Assembly (NCBI GenBank): GCA_001785195.1
Contig: MFTB01000048.1
Span: 1 to 45,351 of the forward strand
Origin: Candidatus Muproteobacteria bacterium RIFCSPHIGHO2_12_FULL_60_33
GTDB lineage: Bacteria > Pseudomonadota > Gammaproteobacteria > Acidiferrobacterales > Sulfurifustaceae
DNA length: 45,351 nt
Direction of reading: 5' to 3'
The notes below the pieces were generated by a model. It was not told where the DNA came from, did no database searches, and saw only the letters and a list, made by a program, of their open reading frames with translations. The position numbers and the translations under genes are program-made. The stretch's first letter is position 1. Each line of letters begins with the position of its first letter. Below, one piece after another: positions 20,433-29,835 of this stretch.

Positions 20433-21798
20433 GTCCGCCTCCCATGCGCGGGGCGGAACGCGGCTTGCCCTTGGCCATCGGCTGCGGGTCGAGCACGGCC
20501 ACCGTGAGGTTCGTGTCCACCAGATACTTGCGCGCGACCGTCTGCACCTGCTCCGCGTTCACGGCGTTGAGATTTTTCACGTAGTCATCGAGCAGGCGCC
20601 AGTCGAGCCCGACCGCCGCGAGGCGGCCGATCTGCATCGCCTGATAGAACACCGAATCGCGCGAGTAGACATTGCCCGCCACCACCTGCGCCTTCACGCG
20701 TTTCAATTCCTCGGTGGAGACCGGCTCGTTCCGGATGCGCTCAATCTGGGCGCGGATGGCCTTTTCCAGTTCTGCCGTTGTGTGCCCGTTGGCCGGCGTG
20801 GCCTCGATGAGCAGCATGGAGGGAGAACGCGACACCGCCGAATAATCCAGGTCGATGCTGGAGGCGATTTTCTTGTCGCGCACCAGCTCACGCTCGAAGC
20901 GCGCCGCCTGCCCGCCGTCGAGCACGCCGCCGAGTATGCTCAGCGCATAGGGCTCCCATTCGGCGACTTCATTACGACCGGCCGACGCATGCACCGGAGC
21001 GTGATAACCCAGCAGAAGATACGGCACCTCCGCCGGCAGCGCGGCGCGTGCGCGACGCTCGCTTTTTTGCGGCGGTTCGACTGCTTCAGCAGTCTTCACC
21101 GGTGAGCGCGTGGGAACCGGCCCGAAATGTTTCTGCGCCAGCGCGAACACCTCTTTCGGTTGCACGTCGCCCGTCACGACCAGAATGGCGTTGGCCGGGG
21201 TGTAATAGCGGCCATACCAGTCGCGCAGGTCCTTGACCGTCATGGATTGCAGATCCGCCATCCAGCCAATGACCGGATGCTTGTACGGATGCACTGCGTA
21301 GGCGGTGGTCATGAACTTTTCACCGACCAGCGCCTCGGGCTGATCCTCGGTGCGCAGCCGGCGCTCCTCCATCACCACCTTGATCTCCTTGCTGGACTCG
21401 GCCTCGGTCAGCACCAGGTTCTGCATGCGATCGGCTTCGAGTTCGAAGGCGATCGGGAGACGCGATTTTTCCAGCTGCTGGAAATAGGCGGTGTAGTCGT
21501 AACTGGTGAAGGCGTTTTCGCGCCCGCCGTTCTCGGCGATGATGCGCGAAAACTCATTGGGTCCGTGCTTGGCCGTGCCCTTGAACATCATGTGCTCGAG
21601 CACGTGTGAAATGCCGGTGCGGCCCTCGGGCTCGTCCTGGCTGCCGACCTGGTACCAGATTTGCGATACCACCACCGGGGAGCGGTGGTCTTCGTGCACG
21701 ATGACGCGCAGGCCATTATCCAGCGTGGTTTCATGCGTCTGACTGCACGCCGTCAGCCACAGGCTCAGAAGCAAGAGCCACGAAAATTTATGCGACAT
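20422..21798 (-). CDS. M16-family zinc peptidase with lipoprotein signal
   Basis: HVLEHMMFKGT (HXXEH), lipobox LWLTAC. Confidence 0.92.
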   Translation of the reverse strand: MSHKFSWLLLLSLWLTACSQTHETTLDNGLRVIVHEDHRSPVVVSQIWYQVGSQDEPEGRTGISHVLEHMMFKGTAKHGPNEFSRIIAENGGRENAFTSYDYTAYFQQLEKSRLPIAFELEADRMQNLVLTEAESSKEIKVVMEERRLRTEDQPEALVGEKFMTTAYAVHPYKHPVIGWMADLQSMTVKDLRDWYGRYYTPANAILVVTGDVQPKEVFALAQKHFGPVPTRSPVKTAEAVEPPQKSERRARAALPAEVPYLLLGYHAPVHASAGRNEVAEWEPYALSILGGVLDGGQAARFERELVRDKKIASSIDLDYSAVSRSPSMLLIEATPANGHTTAELEKAIRAQIERIRNEPVSTEELKRVKAQVVAGNVYSRDSVFYQAMQIGRLAAVGLDWRLLDDYVKNLNAVNAEQVQTVARKYLVDTNLTVAVLDPQPMAKGKPRSAPRMGGGHVR

Positions 21799-21882
21799 GG
21801 GGTTTCCCGGATTATTCTCTTATAATATTGTGCCACAGCTTAGAGCCGCTCAACCGAAAAAGTTTCCATTCAGGATCATCTC

Positions 21883-22848
21883 TTGAGCCCGTCTCACCCT
21901 TCAGGCCAGACAGAAAAAAACCGCCCCACCGGTCTGCTGGGGCGTCTGCGCGACAAACTCGCCGCCGCCCAGCGCGGTTTCACCCGGGGGCTTTCCGATC
22001 TGCTGCTCGGGAACCGTGCGCTCGACGACTCACTTTTCGAGGAGCTGGAAACGCTGCTGCTGTCCGCCGACGTGGGGGTGGAAACCACCCGGCACCTGAT
22101 GCAGAACATCACGGAACAAGTCGCGCGCAAACAGCTGAGCGACACGCGCGCCGTGTATCGCGCCCTGCGGCAGGGCATACTTTCTATTATTCAACCCTGT
22201 GGCCGGCCGCTGGCGATCACCCCGGCCAGGCCGTTTGTCATCATGGTGGTGGGCGTCAATGGCGTGGGCAAAACCACCACCATCGCCAAGCTCGCCGGCC
22301 GTCTCAAAAAAGCCGGACACACGGTGACGCTGGCGGCGGCCGACACCTTCCGCGCCGCAGCGATTGAACAGCTCAAGACCTGGGCTGGGCGCCTCGATAT
22401 CCCCGTGATCGCCCAGCATACCGGGGCCGATGCGGCGGCCGTGGTGCACGACGCCATGCATGCCGCGTCCGCGCGAAACAGCGACGTCCTGATCGTGGAC
22501 ACCGCCGGACGCCAACACACACAGGCCGGCCTGATGGACGAGCTGAAAAAAATCAGGCGCGTGATCAACAAAAGCAATCCCGAGGCCCCGCACGAGGTGC
22601 TGCTGGTGCTCGATGCCGGCACCGGGCAGAACGCGTTGTCGCAACTCAAACATTTCCGTGAAGCCGTGGGAGTGACCGGTCTCGCGCTGACCAAGCTCGA
22701 TGGCACCGCCAAGGGCGGCATCCTGATGGCGATGGCGCGCCAGACCGGCCTGCCGATCCGCTACATCGGGGTGGGCGAAGGCATGGATGATTTACGCGAG
22801 TTTAATGCCGAGGAATATGTGGATGCGATACTGCCTGAAACCGAGTAG
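21883..22848 (+). CDS. ftsY: Signal recognition particle receptor
   Basis: VGVNGVGKTTTIAKLAG, DTAGRQHTQAGLMDELKKI, TKLDGTAKGG. Confidence 0.97.
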   Translation: MSPSHPSGQTEKNRPTGLLGRLRDKLAAAQRGFTRGLSDLLLGNRALDDSLFEELETLLLSADVGVETTRHLMQNITEQVARKQLSDTRAVYRALRQGILSIIQPCGRPLAITPARPFVIMVVGVNGVGKTTTIAKLAGRLKKAGHTVTLAAADTFRAAAIEQLKTWAGRLDIPVIAQHTGADAAAVVHDAMHAASARNSDVLIVDTAGRQHTQAGLMDELKKIRRVINKSNPEAPHEVLLVLDAGTGQNALSQLKHFREAVGVTGLALTKLDGTAKGGILMAMARQTGLPIRYIGVGEGMDDLREFNAEEYVDAILPETE

Positions 22849-22849
22849 C

Positions 22850-22934
22850 AAGTTTCAAGTGGCAAGTAGCAAGTTAAAATGATTGCCGCTTTGTATACTA
22901 CTTGCTACTTGTTACTCGATACTTGCCACTGATT
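22850..22934. repeat. Inverted repeat with CAAGTAGCAAGT-type degenerate arms
   Basis: caagtttcaagtggcaagtagcaagtt ... acttgctacttgttactcgatacttgccact. Confidence 0.75.
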
Positions 22935-22938
22935 TTTC

Positions 22939-23610
22939 ATGATTGAGTTTGCCCACGTCTTCAAGCGTTATCCCGGCGGCTTCGATGCCTTGCGCGACAT
23001 CAATCTGCGCATCGAAGCCGGCGAAATGGCCTTCATTACCGGGCATTCCGGGGCGGGCAAGAGCACGCTGCTCAGACTCATCACGGCCATCGAACGCCCG
23101 ACGCGCGGCGAGGCCGCCGTCAACGGCAAGAACCTGACCCGGCTTCCGCGCCGGCGCATCCCCTATTTCCGGCGCGAGATCGGCGTGGTGTTCCAGGACC
23201 ACAAGCTGCTGTTCGACCGCACCGTCTACGACAACGTGGCGCTGCCCCTGATCGTCACCGGCACCGACCAGTACGAAATTCCCCGGCGCGTGCGCGCCGC
23301 GCTCGAGATGGTCGGACTGCTCGACAAGGAACGCATGCTCCCGGTGACGCTTTCCGGCGGCGAGCAACAGCGCGTCGGCATCGCGCGCGCCGTCGTCAAC
23401 AAGCCCCCGCTTCTGCTCGCCGACGAGCCGACCGGCAATCTCGACAGCAAGCTCTCCGATGAAATTCTGGACCTGTTTCTCGATTTTCATCACCACGGCG
23501 TGACGGTGCTGATCGCGACCCACGACCTGCATCTCATCGATCGTGGACGCCGGCGCGTCATTGAACTGAATCACGGCGAGCTCGCGCGCGACACGGGGGC
23601 CAGACCGTGA
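22939..23610 (+). CDS. ftsE: Cell division ATP-binding protein FtsE
   Basis: [39 protein letters not shown]. Confidence 0.97.
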   Translation: MIEFAHVFKRYPGGFDALRDINLRIEAGEMAFITGHSGAGKSTLLRLITAIERPTRGEAAVNGKNLTRLPRRRIPYFRREIGVVFQDHKLLFDRTVYDNVALPLIVTGTDQYEIPRRVRAALEMVGLLDKERMLPVTLSGGEQQRVGIARAVVNKPPLLLADEPTGNLDSKLSDEILDLFLDFHHHGVTVLIATHDLHLIDRGRRRVIELNHGELARDTGARP

Positions 23611-24524
23611 TCAGGAATTATTTTCTGCGTCACGCGCAGGTCTTCTTTTACACCCTCGGGCAGCTCGCGCGCGCGCCGGTGGCCACCTTCCTGACCGTCG
23701 CCGTGATCGGCATCACGCTGGCGCTGCCGGCCGGGCTTTATATCGCCATCGAGAATGTGCAGCGCCTGGCGCGCGGCTGGGAGGACAATGGTCAGATCTC
23801 GCTGTTCCTGAAACGGGATCTCTCCGATCCGGCCATCGAAAAACTCTCCGAGAAAATCCGGAAGTTGCCGGCAGTTTCCTGGGTGGATTACGTCTCGCGC
23901 GAGGCGGCACTGGCCGAGTTCAAGAAACTGTCTGGTTTCGGCGAGGCGCTGGGTGCGCTCGACCGCAACCCGCTGCCGCCGGTGCTGGTCGTGCATCCAG
24001 CCGCCACGCACAGCCACCCCGACGCCCTGCAGTCGCTGCTGAAGGACCTGCGCCGTTACAACGAAGTCGAGCTTGCGCAACTCGACCTCGAATGGGTCCG
24101 CCGGCTGTATGCCATGCTCGATCTGGCCCGGCAGGGCGTGCTGATCCTGGCGGCGGGGCTGGCGGTGGCCGTCCTGCTCATTATCGGGAATACCATCCGC
24201 CTCGCGGTCCTCAACCGGCGTGACGAAATCGAGATCATCAAACTGATCGGCGGCACCAATGCCTTCATCCGCCGGCCCTTTCTCTATGCCGGCATGTTAC
24301 AGGGCCTGCTGGGCGGCATCCTGGCCTGGTTGCTGGTCGGGCTTGGCCTGCTGCTCCTGTCTAGCCCGGTACACCGCCTTGCCAGCCTTTATGGAAGCTT
24401 GTTCGTGGTCGAGAACATGGGTTTTATGGCGACCCTGACCCTGATCGGGACAGGGGGGCTGCTGGGCTGGCTCGGCTCTCGGCTGGCGGTTGGCCGGCAT
24501 TTGCGGGCCATAGAACCCCGCTGA
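23607..24524 (+). CDS. ftsX: Cell division permease FtsX
   Basis: Position after ftsE, QISLFLKRDLSDPAIEKL, EIEIIKLIGGTNAFIRRPFLY. Confidence 0.96.
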   Translation: MIRNYFLRHAQVFFYTLGQLARAPVATFLTVAVIGITLALPAGLYIAIENVQRLARGWEDNGQISLFLKRDLSDPAIEKLSEKIRKLPAVSWVDYVSREAALAEFKKLSGFGEALGALDRNPLPPVLVVHPAATHSHPDALQSLLKDLRRYNEVELAQLDLEWVRRLYAMLDLARQGVLILAAGLAVAVLLIIGNTIRLAVLNRRDEIEIIKLIGGTNAFIRRPFLYAGMLQGLLGGILAWLLVGLGLLLLSSPVHRLASLYGSLFVVENMGFMATLTLIGTGGLLGWLGSRLAVGRHLRAIEPR

Positions 24525-24585
24525 CCCCTTGAAACTCCCTGCAGTCAACCCATAAACAATAGAAACAAGCGAACTTTTCCGCTGT

Positions 24586-24612
24586 TTGGCACTCACATGT
24601 GTCGAGTGCTAG
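24586..24612 (+). promoter_or_regulatory. CIRCE-like operator (HrcA site) overlapping a putative rpoH promoter
   Basis: TTGGCACTC-N9-GAGTGCTAG, one mismatch per arm to TTAGCACTC-N9-GAGTGCTAA; TTGGCA and TAGAAT 18 nt apart overlap it. Confidence 0.75.
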
Positions 24613-24666
24613 AATATATTTTACCCAAGAAACGACGGAAGGATGAGCAGCAGGAGATTCCCAGAC

Positions 24667-25521
24667 ATGACCCAGGCACTGACATTGCCCATCAATCTCT
24701 ACCCCGAAAAGGGGCTGTCGGCCTATTTGCGGGCCGTCAACGCTTTACCGGTCCTCAGCGTGAGCGAGGAGCGCAAGCTCGCGCGGCGCTACCACAAGCA
24801 CAATGATCTCGAGGCGGCCCGGCGGCTGGTAATGTCCAATCTTCGCAACGTCGCGCGCATCGCGCGCGGCTTCTCCGGCTACGGCCTGCCGCAGGCGGAC
24901 CTGATCCAGGAAGGCAATATCGGCCTCATGAAGGCGGTCAAGCATTACGACCCGGCGCGCAAGGTGCGCCTGATGTCATTCGCCGTGCACTGGATCAAGG
25001 CCGAAATCTACGATTACGTCCTGCGCAACTGGCGCATCGTCAAGGTGGCGACCACTAAGTCGCAGCGCAAACTCTTTTTCAACCTGCGTAAATCCCGCGA
25101 GCGGCTCGGTTGGATGACACGCGGCGAGGTCGAGCGGCTTTCGGAGAAACTGGACGTGTCACGGGAAACGGTGCAGGAAATGGAAGGCCGCATGAGCCAC
25201 GCCGACGTCGCGTTTGACGCCGACAACGATGCCGATGACGACAATTATCATGTCGCGCCGGCCGGCTATCTGCAGGACATGCGCTACAACCCGGAAGTGC
25301 TGGCAACAAAGTCCGATCAAGAAGATACGCGTCAGACGCAACTGCGCACCGCACTGACCTCGCTCGATGCACGCTCGCGCGACATCATTCAGCGCCGCTG
25401 GCTAGATGAAAACAAACCGACGCTGCACGAACTGGCCGACGAATACGGCATCTCCGCCGAGCGCATCCGCCAGATTGAGATGAAGGCGCTGGATGTGATG
25501 AAGGACGCGCTCGAAGCGTAA
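24667..25521 (+). CDS. rpoH: RNA polymerase heat-shock sigma factor RpoH
   Basis: RpoH box SQRKLFFNLRKSRERL; ftsYEX-rpoH order. Confidence 0.97.
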   Translation: MTQALTLPINLYPEKGLSAYLRAVNALPVLSVSEERKLARRYHKHNDLEAARRLVMSNLRNVARIARGFSGYGLPQADLIQEGNIGLMKAVKHYDPARKVRLMSFAVHWIKAEIYDYVLRNWRIVKVATTKSQRKLFFNLRKSRERLGWMTRGEVERLSEKLDVSRETVQEMEGRMSHADVAFDADNDADDDNYHVAPAGYLQDMRYNPEVLATKSDQEDTRQTQLRTALTSLDARSRDIIQRRWLDENKPTLHELADEYGISAERIRQIEMKALDVMKDALEA

Positions 25522-25547
25522 ATCACTATATCTTCTAATCAGCAACC

Positions 25548-25577
25548 AAGAAGGGCTTCCATCGGGAAGCCCTTCTT
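25548..25577. terminator. Bidirectional intrinsic terminator between rpoH and the convergent small gene
   Basis: AAGAAGGGCTTCC-atcg-GGAAGCCCTTCTT. Confidence 0.8.
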
Positions 25578-25588
25578 GTTTCGATAAC

Positions 25589-25837
25589 TTATCTTTCCTC
25601 GTCCAGCCAGCCCACCAAATAATAAAGCCGGAACCCCTCGGAAGAACGCGATGGCCCGATGACGCGGGCGGGATAGAGATTTTTATCGGGATCGGCCCCT
25701 TCGAGTGCAACGGCTTCGGAATCCATGACGGTCACGCAATTCTCCGGAAACCGGTCGCGGGTGCGCCGCGGCGCGTAGATCAGCGCAAAACATTCGCTGA
25801 CGACTTTCGTTTCCGGGTCGAGGCCGATTCGCGTCAT
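25589..25837 (-). CDS. Small conserved hypothetical protein
   Basis: 82-aa ORF between the terminator and the MITE; no family recognised. Confidence 0.6.
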   Translation of the reverse strand: MTRIGLDPETKVVSECFALIYAPRRTRDRFPENCVTVMDSEAVALEGADPDKNLYPARVIGPSRSSEGFRLYYLVGWLDEER

Positions 25838-25861
25838 GGACAGTTACAAGTCATCTCAAAC

Positions 25862-26033
25862 CAGTAGTGTCCGGTTAAATGCGAAAATGGGAATTTTGAG
25901 CGTGTAACTCATTGTTCGTCATAGAACCGACGGTCGAAGCGTCGTTGAAGTCGGAGACACCTTGACAATCCATGGAAGCCGCGTCGTTATTGAGTTTTAT
26001 AAAAGTCATCCCAAATTTAACCGGACACTACTG
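25862..26033. mobile_element. MITE-like non-autonomous element (172 bp)
   Basis: CAGTAGTGTCCGGTTAAAT ... ATTTAACCGGACACTACTG perfect 19-bp TIRs, flanked by ATCTCAAAC direct repeats at 25853-25861 and 26034-26042. Confidence 0.9.
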
Positions 26034-26105
26034 ATCTCAAACATGAATCAACATTTTTAAGGTTTCCCCTCACCCTACCTCTCCCTCAAGGGGAGAGGGG
26101 AAAGT

Positions 26106-26120
26106 TGATAATGATTATCA
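26106..26120. promoter_or_regulatory. Fur-box-like 7-1-7 palindrome
   Basis: TGATAATGATTATCA, exact match to TGATAATnATTATCA. Confidence 0.65.
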
Positions 26121-26178
26121 CACCCGACTACCGGGGCAACAACCATTTTCATTTACCGGAAACGACGGGGCACGTAAC

Positions 26179-28494
26179 ATGACGCCCTATTCCATGACTT
26201 CCCCGCTCAATTTTTTCGCCACCTGTCCCAAAGGCATTGAATCTCTGCTCGCCGACGAGTTGCGTGCGCTCGGCGCCGAGGGCGTGAAGGAAACCCGCGC
26301 CGGGGTGGCGTTCGAGGGTACGCTCACCATCGGCTACCGCGCCTGCCTGTGGTCGCGGCTCGCCAACCGCATCCTGCTGCCGCTGACAAGTTTCCCGGCG
26401 CCCACGCCGGAAGAGCTATACGCAGGCGCGCAAACCATCGCCTGGAAGGAACATCTTGCCGCTGAGGGAACACTAGCCGTGGATTTCACCACCTCGCAAT
26501 CGGCCATCACCCACTCGCATTACGGTGCCCTGAAGGTGAAGGATGCCATCGTAGACCAGTTGCGCGAGGAATTCGGCGCGCGTCCTTCGGTGGACACGGC
26601 CCAGCCCGATATCCGCGTCAATGTCTATCTGTTGCGCGACCAAGCCACGGTCAGCCTCGACCTCTCGGGCGAATCCCTGCACCGGCGCGGTTACCGGGCA
26701 CAAACGGTGCAGGCGCCGCTCAAGGAAAACCTCGCCGCCGCGATCCTGCTGCGCGCCAACTGGCCCGCCATCGCCAAGCAAGGCGGAATGCTGGTGGATC
26801 TCATGTGCGGTTCAGGCACGCTGCCGATCGAAGGCGCGCTGATCGCCGCCGACATTGCACCCGGGCTGGCGCGCGAGTACTTCGGCTTTCTCCGCTGGAA
26901 AAAACATGATGCCGCGGCATGGGCGGAACTCCTTGACGAAGCGCACCAGCGGCGCGAAACCGGGCTTGCGCACCTGCCTCCGATTCACGGTTTCGACCGC
27001 GACCTGCTGGCAATCCGGGCCGCGCGCGACAACATCAAACGCGCGGGGCTGGGCAATCTTATCGTTGCGCAACAACGTGAGCTGGCCGACTGTAGCCCGG
27101 AGGAAACGCCGACCGGGCTCGTGGTGGCCAACCCGCCCTACGGAGAACGCCTGGGCCCGAGTTCCGAGTTACCGACGTTGTACACAGAAATCGGCACACA
27201 GTTCAAAAAATGTTTCCCCGGCTGGCGCGGGGTGGTGTTTACAGGCAACCCTGAATTGGGAAAAGTGATGGGATTGCGCGCCGGCAAAATGCACACGCTC
27301 TACAACGGCGCCATCGAGTGCAAGCTGCTGCACTTTGAAATCACGCCGGAAAATGTGGTGGGCGGGCGCGCGCCGAAACCATTCGAGATCCGTCCCGGCT
27401 CGAGCGCGGAGATGTTCGCCAACCGCCTGCGCAAGGACTTGCAACATTTCGGCCGCTGGGCGCGACGCCAGGAAATCTTCGCCTATCGCCTGTACGACGC
27501 CGACTTGCACGAGTACAACCTCGCCATTGATGTATACGAAACCATCGAGAAAACACGCTCCCTGCAAAATTTTCCTTCCCCCTCCACGGGGGAAGGGAAG
27601 GATGGGGGTGAACAGCATCAAGGGCTCGCGCACCCTCACCCCCACCCTAACCCTCCCCCATCAAGGGGGAGGGGATTGAATCATGAGTCCCCCAGGCGCT
27701 ACGTGCACGTGCAGGAATACGAGGCTCCAGACACGATCGATCCAGACAAGGCAAGGCAGCGACTGCAACACGCCTTGGGTGTGATACCCCTGATACTGGA
27801 AATCCCGCGCGAGCAGATGTTCCTCAAGGTGCGTCGTCGCCAGAAAGGCGGCGGGCAATACGAAAAGCTCGACGAGACCGGCGCATTTCACGAGGTGCGC
27901 GAGGGGCCGTGCCGCTTCCTGGTGAACTTCACCGATTATCTCGACACCGGACTTTTTCTCGACCACCGTGCCACGCGCACGCTGCTGGGGCAACTGGCGA
28001 GCGGGAAACGCTTTCTCAACCTCTTCGGCTACACCGGCACCGCCACGGTGCATGCGGCGCTCGGCGGGGCCGTTTCCACCACGACCGTGGACATGTCATA
28101 CACCTATCTCGATTGGGCGCAGCGCAATTTTGAATTAAACGGTTTGAACGCCGGAAACCACGAGCTTGTCCAGGCCGATGTGCTGACGTGGCTCAAGGAG
28201 AATCGTCAGCGGCGCTATGGGTTGATTTTTCTCGACCCGCCGACCTTCTCGCGCTCCAAACGCATGGAGGACACGCTCGATATACAGCGAGATCAGGCGG
28301 CGCTTATCTCGGACACCGCCGCGCTGCTGGAACCGGACGGCATTCTGATCTTTTCCACCAACCTCCGCCGTTTCAAACTCGACCGCGAGGCGCTGGCGTC
28401 GCTCATGATCGAAGACATCACCCGCAAGACCATCCCGCAGGATTTCGAGCGCAATCCGAAGATTCACCAATGTTTTCGCATCAGGCGTGTGTGA
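26179..28494 (+). CDS. rlmL: Bifunctional 23S rRNA methyltransferase RlmKL
   Basis: THUMP-like N-terminus, DLMCGSGTLPIEG, NPPYGERLG, VQEYEAPDTID, FLDPPTFSRSKRM; start may be 26194. Confidence 0.95.
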   Translation: MTPYSMTSPLNFFATCPKGIESLLADELRALGAEGVKETRAGVAFEGTLTIGYRACLWSRLANRILLPLTSFPAPTPEELYAGAQTIAWKEHLAAEGTLAVDFTTSQSAITHSHYGALKVKDAIVDQLREEFGARPSVDTAQPDIRVNVYLLRDQATVSLDLSGESLHRRGYRAQTVQAPLKENLAAAILLRANWPAIAKQGGMLVDLMCGSGTLPIEGALIAADIAPGLAREYFGFLRWKKHDAAAWAELLDEAHQRRETGLAHLPPIHGFDRDLLAIRAARDNIKRAGLGNLIVAQQRELADCSPEETPTGLVVANPPYGERLGPSSELPTLYTEIGTQFKKCFPGWRGVVFTGNPELGKVMGLRAGKMHTLYNGAIECKLLHFEITPENVVGGRAPKPFEIRPGSSAEMFANRLRKDLQHFGRWARRQEIFAYRLYDADLHEYNLAIDVYETIEKTRSLQNFPSPSTGEGKDGGEQHQGLAHPHPHPNPPPSRGRGLNHESPRRYVHVQEYEAPDTIDPDKARQRLQHALGVIPLILEIPREQMFLKVRRRQKGGGQYEKLDETGAFHEVREGPCRFLVNFTDYLDTGLFLDHRATRTLLGQLASGKRFLNLFGYTGTATVHAALGGAVSTTTVDMSYTYLDWAQRNFELNGLNAGNHELVQADVLTWLKENRQRRYGLIFLDPPTFSRSKRMEDTLDIQRDQAALISDTAALLEPDGILIFSTNLRRFKLDREALASLMIEDITRKTIPQDFERNPKIHQCFRIRRV
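27570..27682. repeat. Palindromic repeat inserted in frame in rlmKL
   Basis: cttccccctccacgggggaaggg...ccctcacccccaccctaaccctcccccatcaagggggagggg encodes NFPSPSTGEGKDGGEQHQGLAHPHPHPNPPPSRGRGL. Confidence 0.85.
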
Positions 28495-28662
28495 ATCATA
28501 GATTTTTCTTATATGAAATAAAAAACGTTGCTAGGCCTGTTAGTTGATGGGGATCAATGAAATTATTTTATTTGTCTGTATGGTTATTGTTGTTCGATGA
28601 TAGGAATGCCGGCGGAGTCTGACAGTACAGCCGACATTATCTCATCGAAAAGGAGGTGCATC

Positions 28663-29154
28663 ATGGTAACAACCGTTCCCATCAAGAGAGTGCATGAAAC
28701 AAGGGTCGGGGAAACGATGCGCCCGCGCGGTGTATTCGAGGAAATGGAGCAGTTGGCGGAAAGGATGCTCCCGTTGTCCTGGATGCGGCCGTTATATGCA
28801 GAACGGCCGTTCTGGGGTGGAGCAATACCGCAAGTCGATATCATCGATCGGGAAGCGGAGCTTGTTGTGCGGGCGGCCGTGCCGGGTTTCGGCAAGGACG
28901 ACATTGAAATCTCCTGCACGGCGGACACCGTGACCCTGCGCGGGTGCGCGGAAGCGGAAGAAAAGGAAGGCGAAGAAGAGGGAGAGTATTACCGGCATGA
29001 AATCCGGTGCGAGGATTTTCTCCGCACCGTTCCTCTGCCTTGCCTGGTGGATGACGCCAAAGCCAAGGCGACGTTCAAGGACGGCATGCTGGAGTTGACG
29101 CTCCCGAAGGCGGAAGCCGCCAAGCGGCACACCGTCAAGATCGAAGAAGTCTGA
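28663..29154 (+). CDS. Hsp20/alpha-crystallin family small heat shock protein
   Basis: AAGGAGGTG RBS before ATG 28663; PQVDIIDREAELVVRAAVPGFGKDDIEIS, GMLELTLPK. Confidence 0.93.
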   Translation: MVTTVPIKRVHETRVGETMRPRGVFEEMEQLAERMLPLSWMRPLYAERPFWGGAIPQVDIIDREAELVVRAAVPGFGKDDIEISCTADTVTLRGCAEAEEKEGEEEGEYYRHEIRCEDFLRTVPLPCLVDDAKAKATFKDGMLELTLPKAEAAKRHTVKIEEV

Positions 29155-29178
29155 ACCATCCCCGGTTCATTTCAACTG

Positions 29179-29211
29179 AAGAACCCGGCCCCGCGTACCG
29201 GGTTCTTTTTT
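29179..29211 (+). terminator. Intrinsic terminator of hsp20
   Basis: AAGAACCCGG-n9-CCGGGTTCTTTTTT. Confidence 0.85.
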
Positions 29212-29280
29212 GTCTGCATTCAGATCGCCGGCGGGACTTTGGAATTAGTCCCGCTGGCCCTGACCTGCCCGGACCTGACT

Positions 29281-29604
29281 TTAAACCGTCGCGCGGCGGA
29301 TGGTGCGCTTAAAGCTGTGAATCTGGCGCAGGACACTGCCGAGTTCCTTGCGGTCATTGGACGCCAGAATCTCGTCACGTTTTTTTCTCAACGCCCGAAT
29401 TTTGGTTTTGATGGCCGACTTGTCGATGCCGACCACTTCATGGTGCTCATGCATTTCAATGCCGAGCGCCGTGCACAGGGCCTTGAGCAGATGGTCCTTG
29501 TTCATCTGGGTCGCGCCCTTGACCGCCTCGTGCTCGATGTCCTTGGCGATCTCGCGCATCTGCGCTACGGTCATTTCCTTCAGTTCATGATAGGTATATG
29601 CCAT
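29281..29604 (-). CDS. Small protein with SAP/Rho-N-like N-terminus
   Basis: HELKEMTVAQMREIAKDIEHEAVKGATQMNKDHLLKALCTALGIE. Confidence 0.7.
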   Translation of the reverse strand: MAYTYHELKEMTVAQMREIAKDIEHEAVKGATQMNKDHLLKALCTALGIEMHEHHEVVGIDKSAIKTKIRALRKKRDEILASNDRKELGSVLRQIHSFKRTIRRATV

Positions 29605-29835
29605 GGATGTTGCTCCTTGTCAGTAATCGTTCCGAAAGGCCCTGACAGCTTATTAAACCCCCGCCCCCCATAGCAAGCGGCGGTGTACCCAGCCTCCGAG
29701 GCGAAACCGGATGAATGGTGGGGTGCTCCACCGATGAGTGGTAGCCCGGGCTGGAAATACGCTCCATGTCAACGCTTCACAAGACCTTTCACGCCGGGTT
29801 AAGGTTGCGTCCGGCCGATCGCCTACTAATATAAA

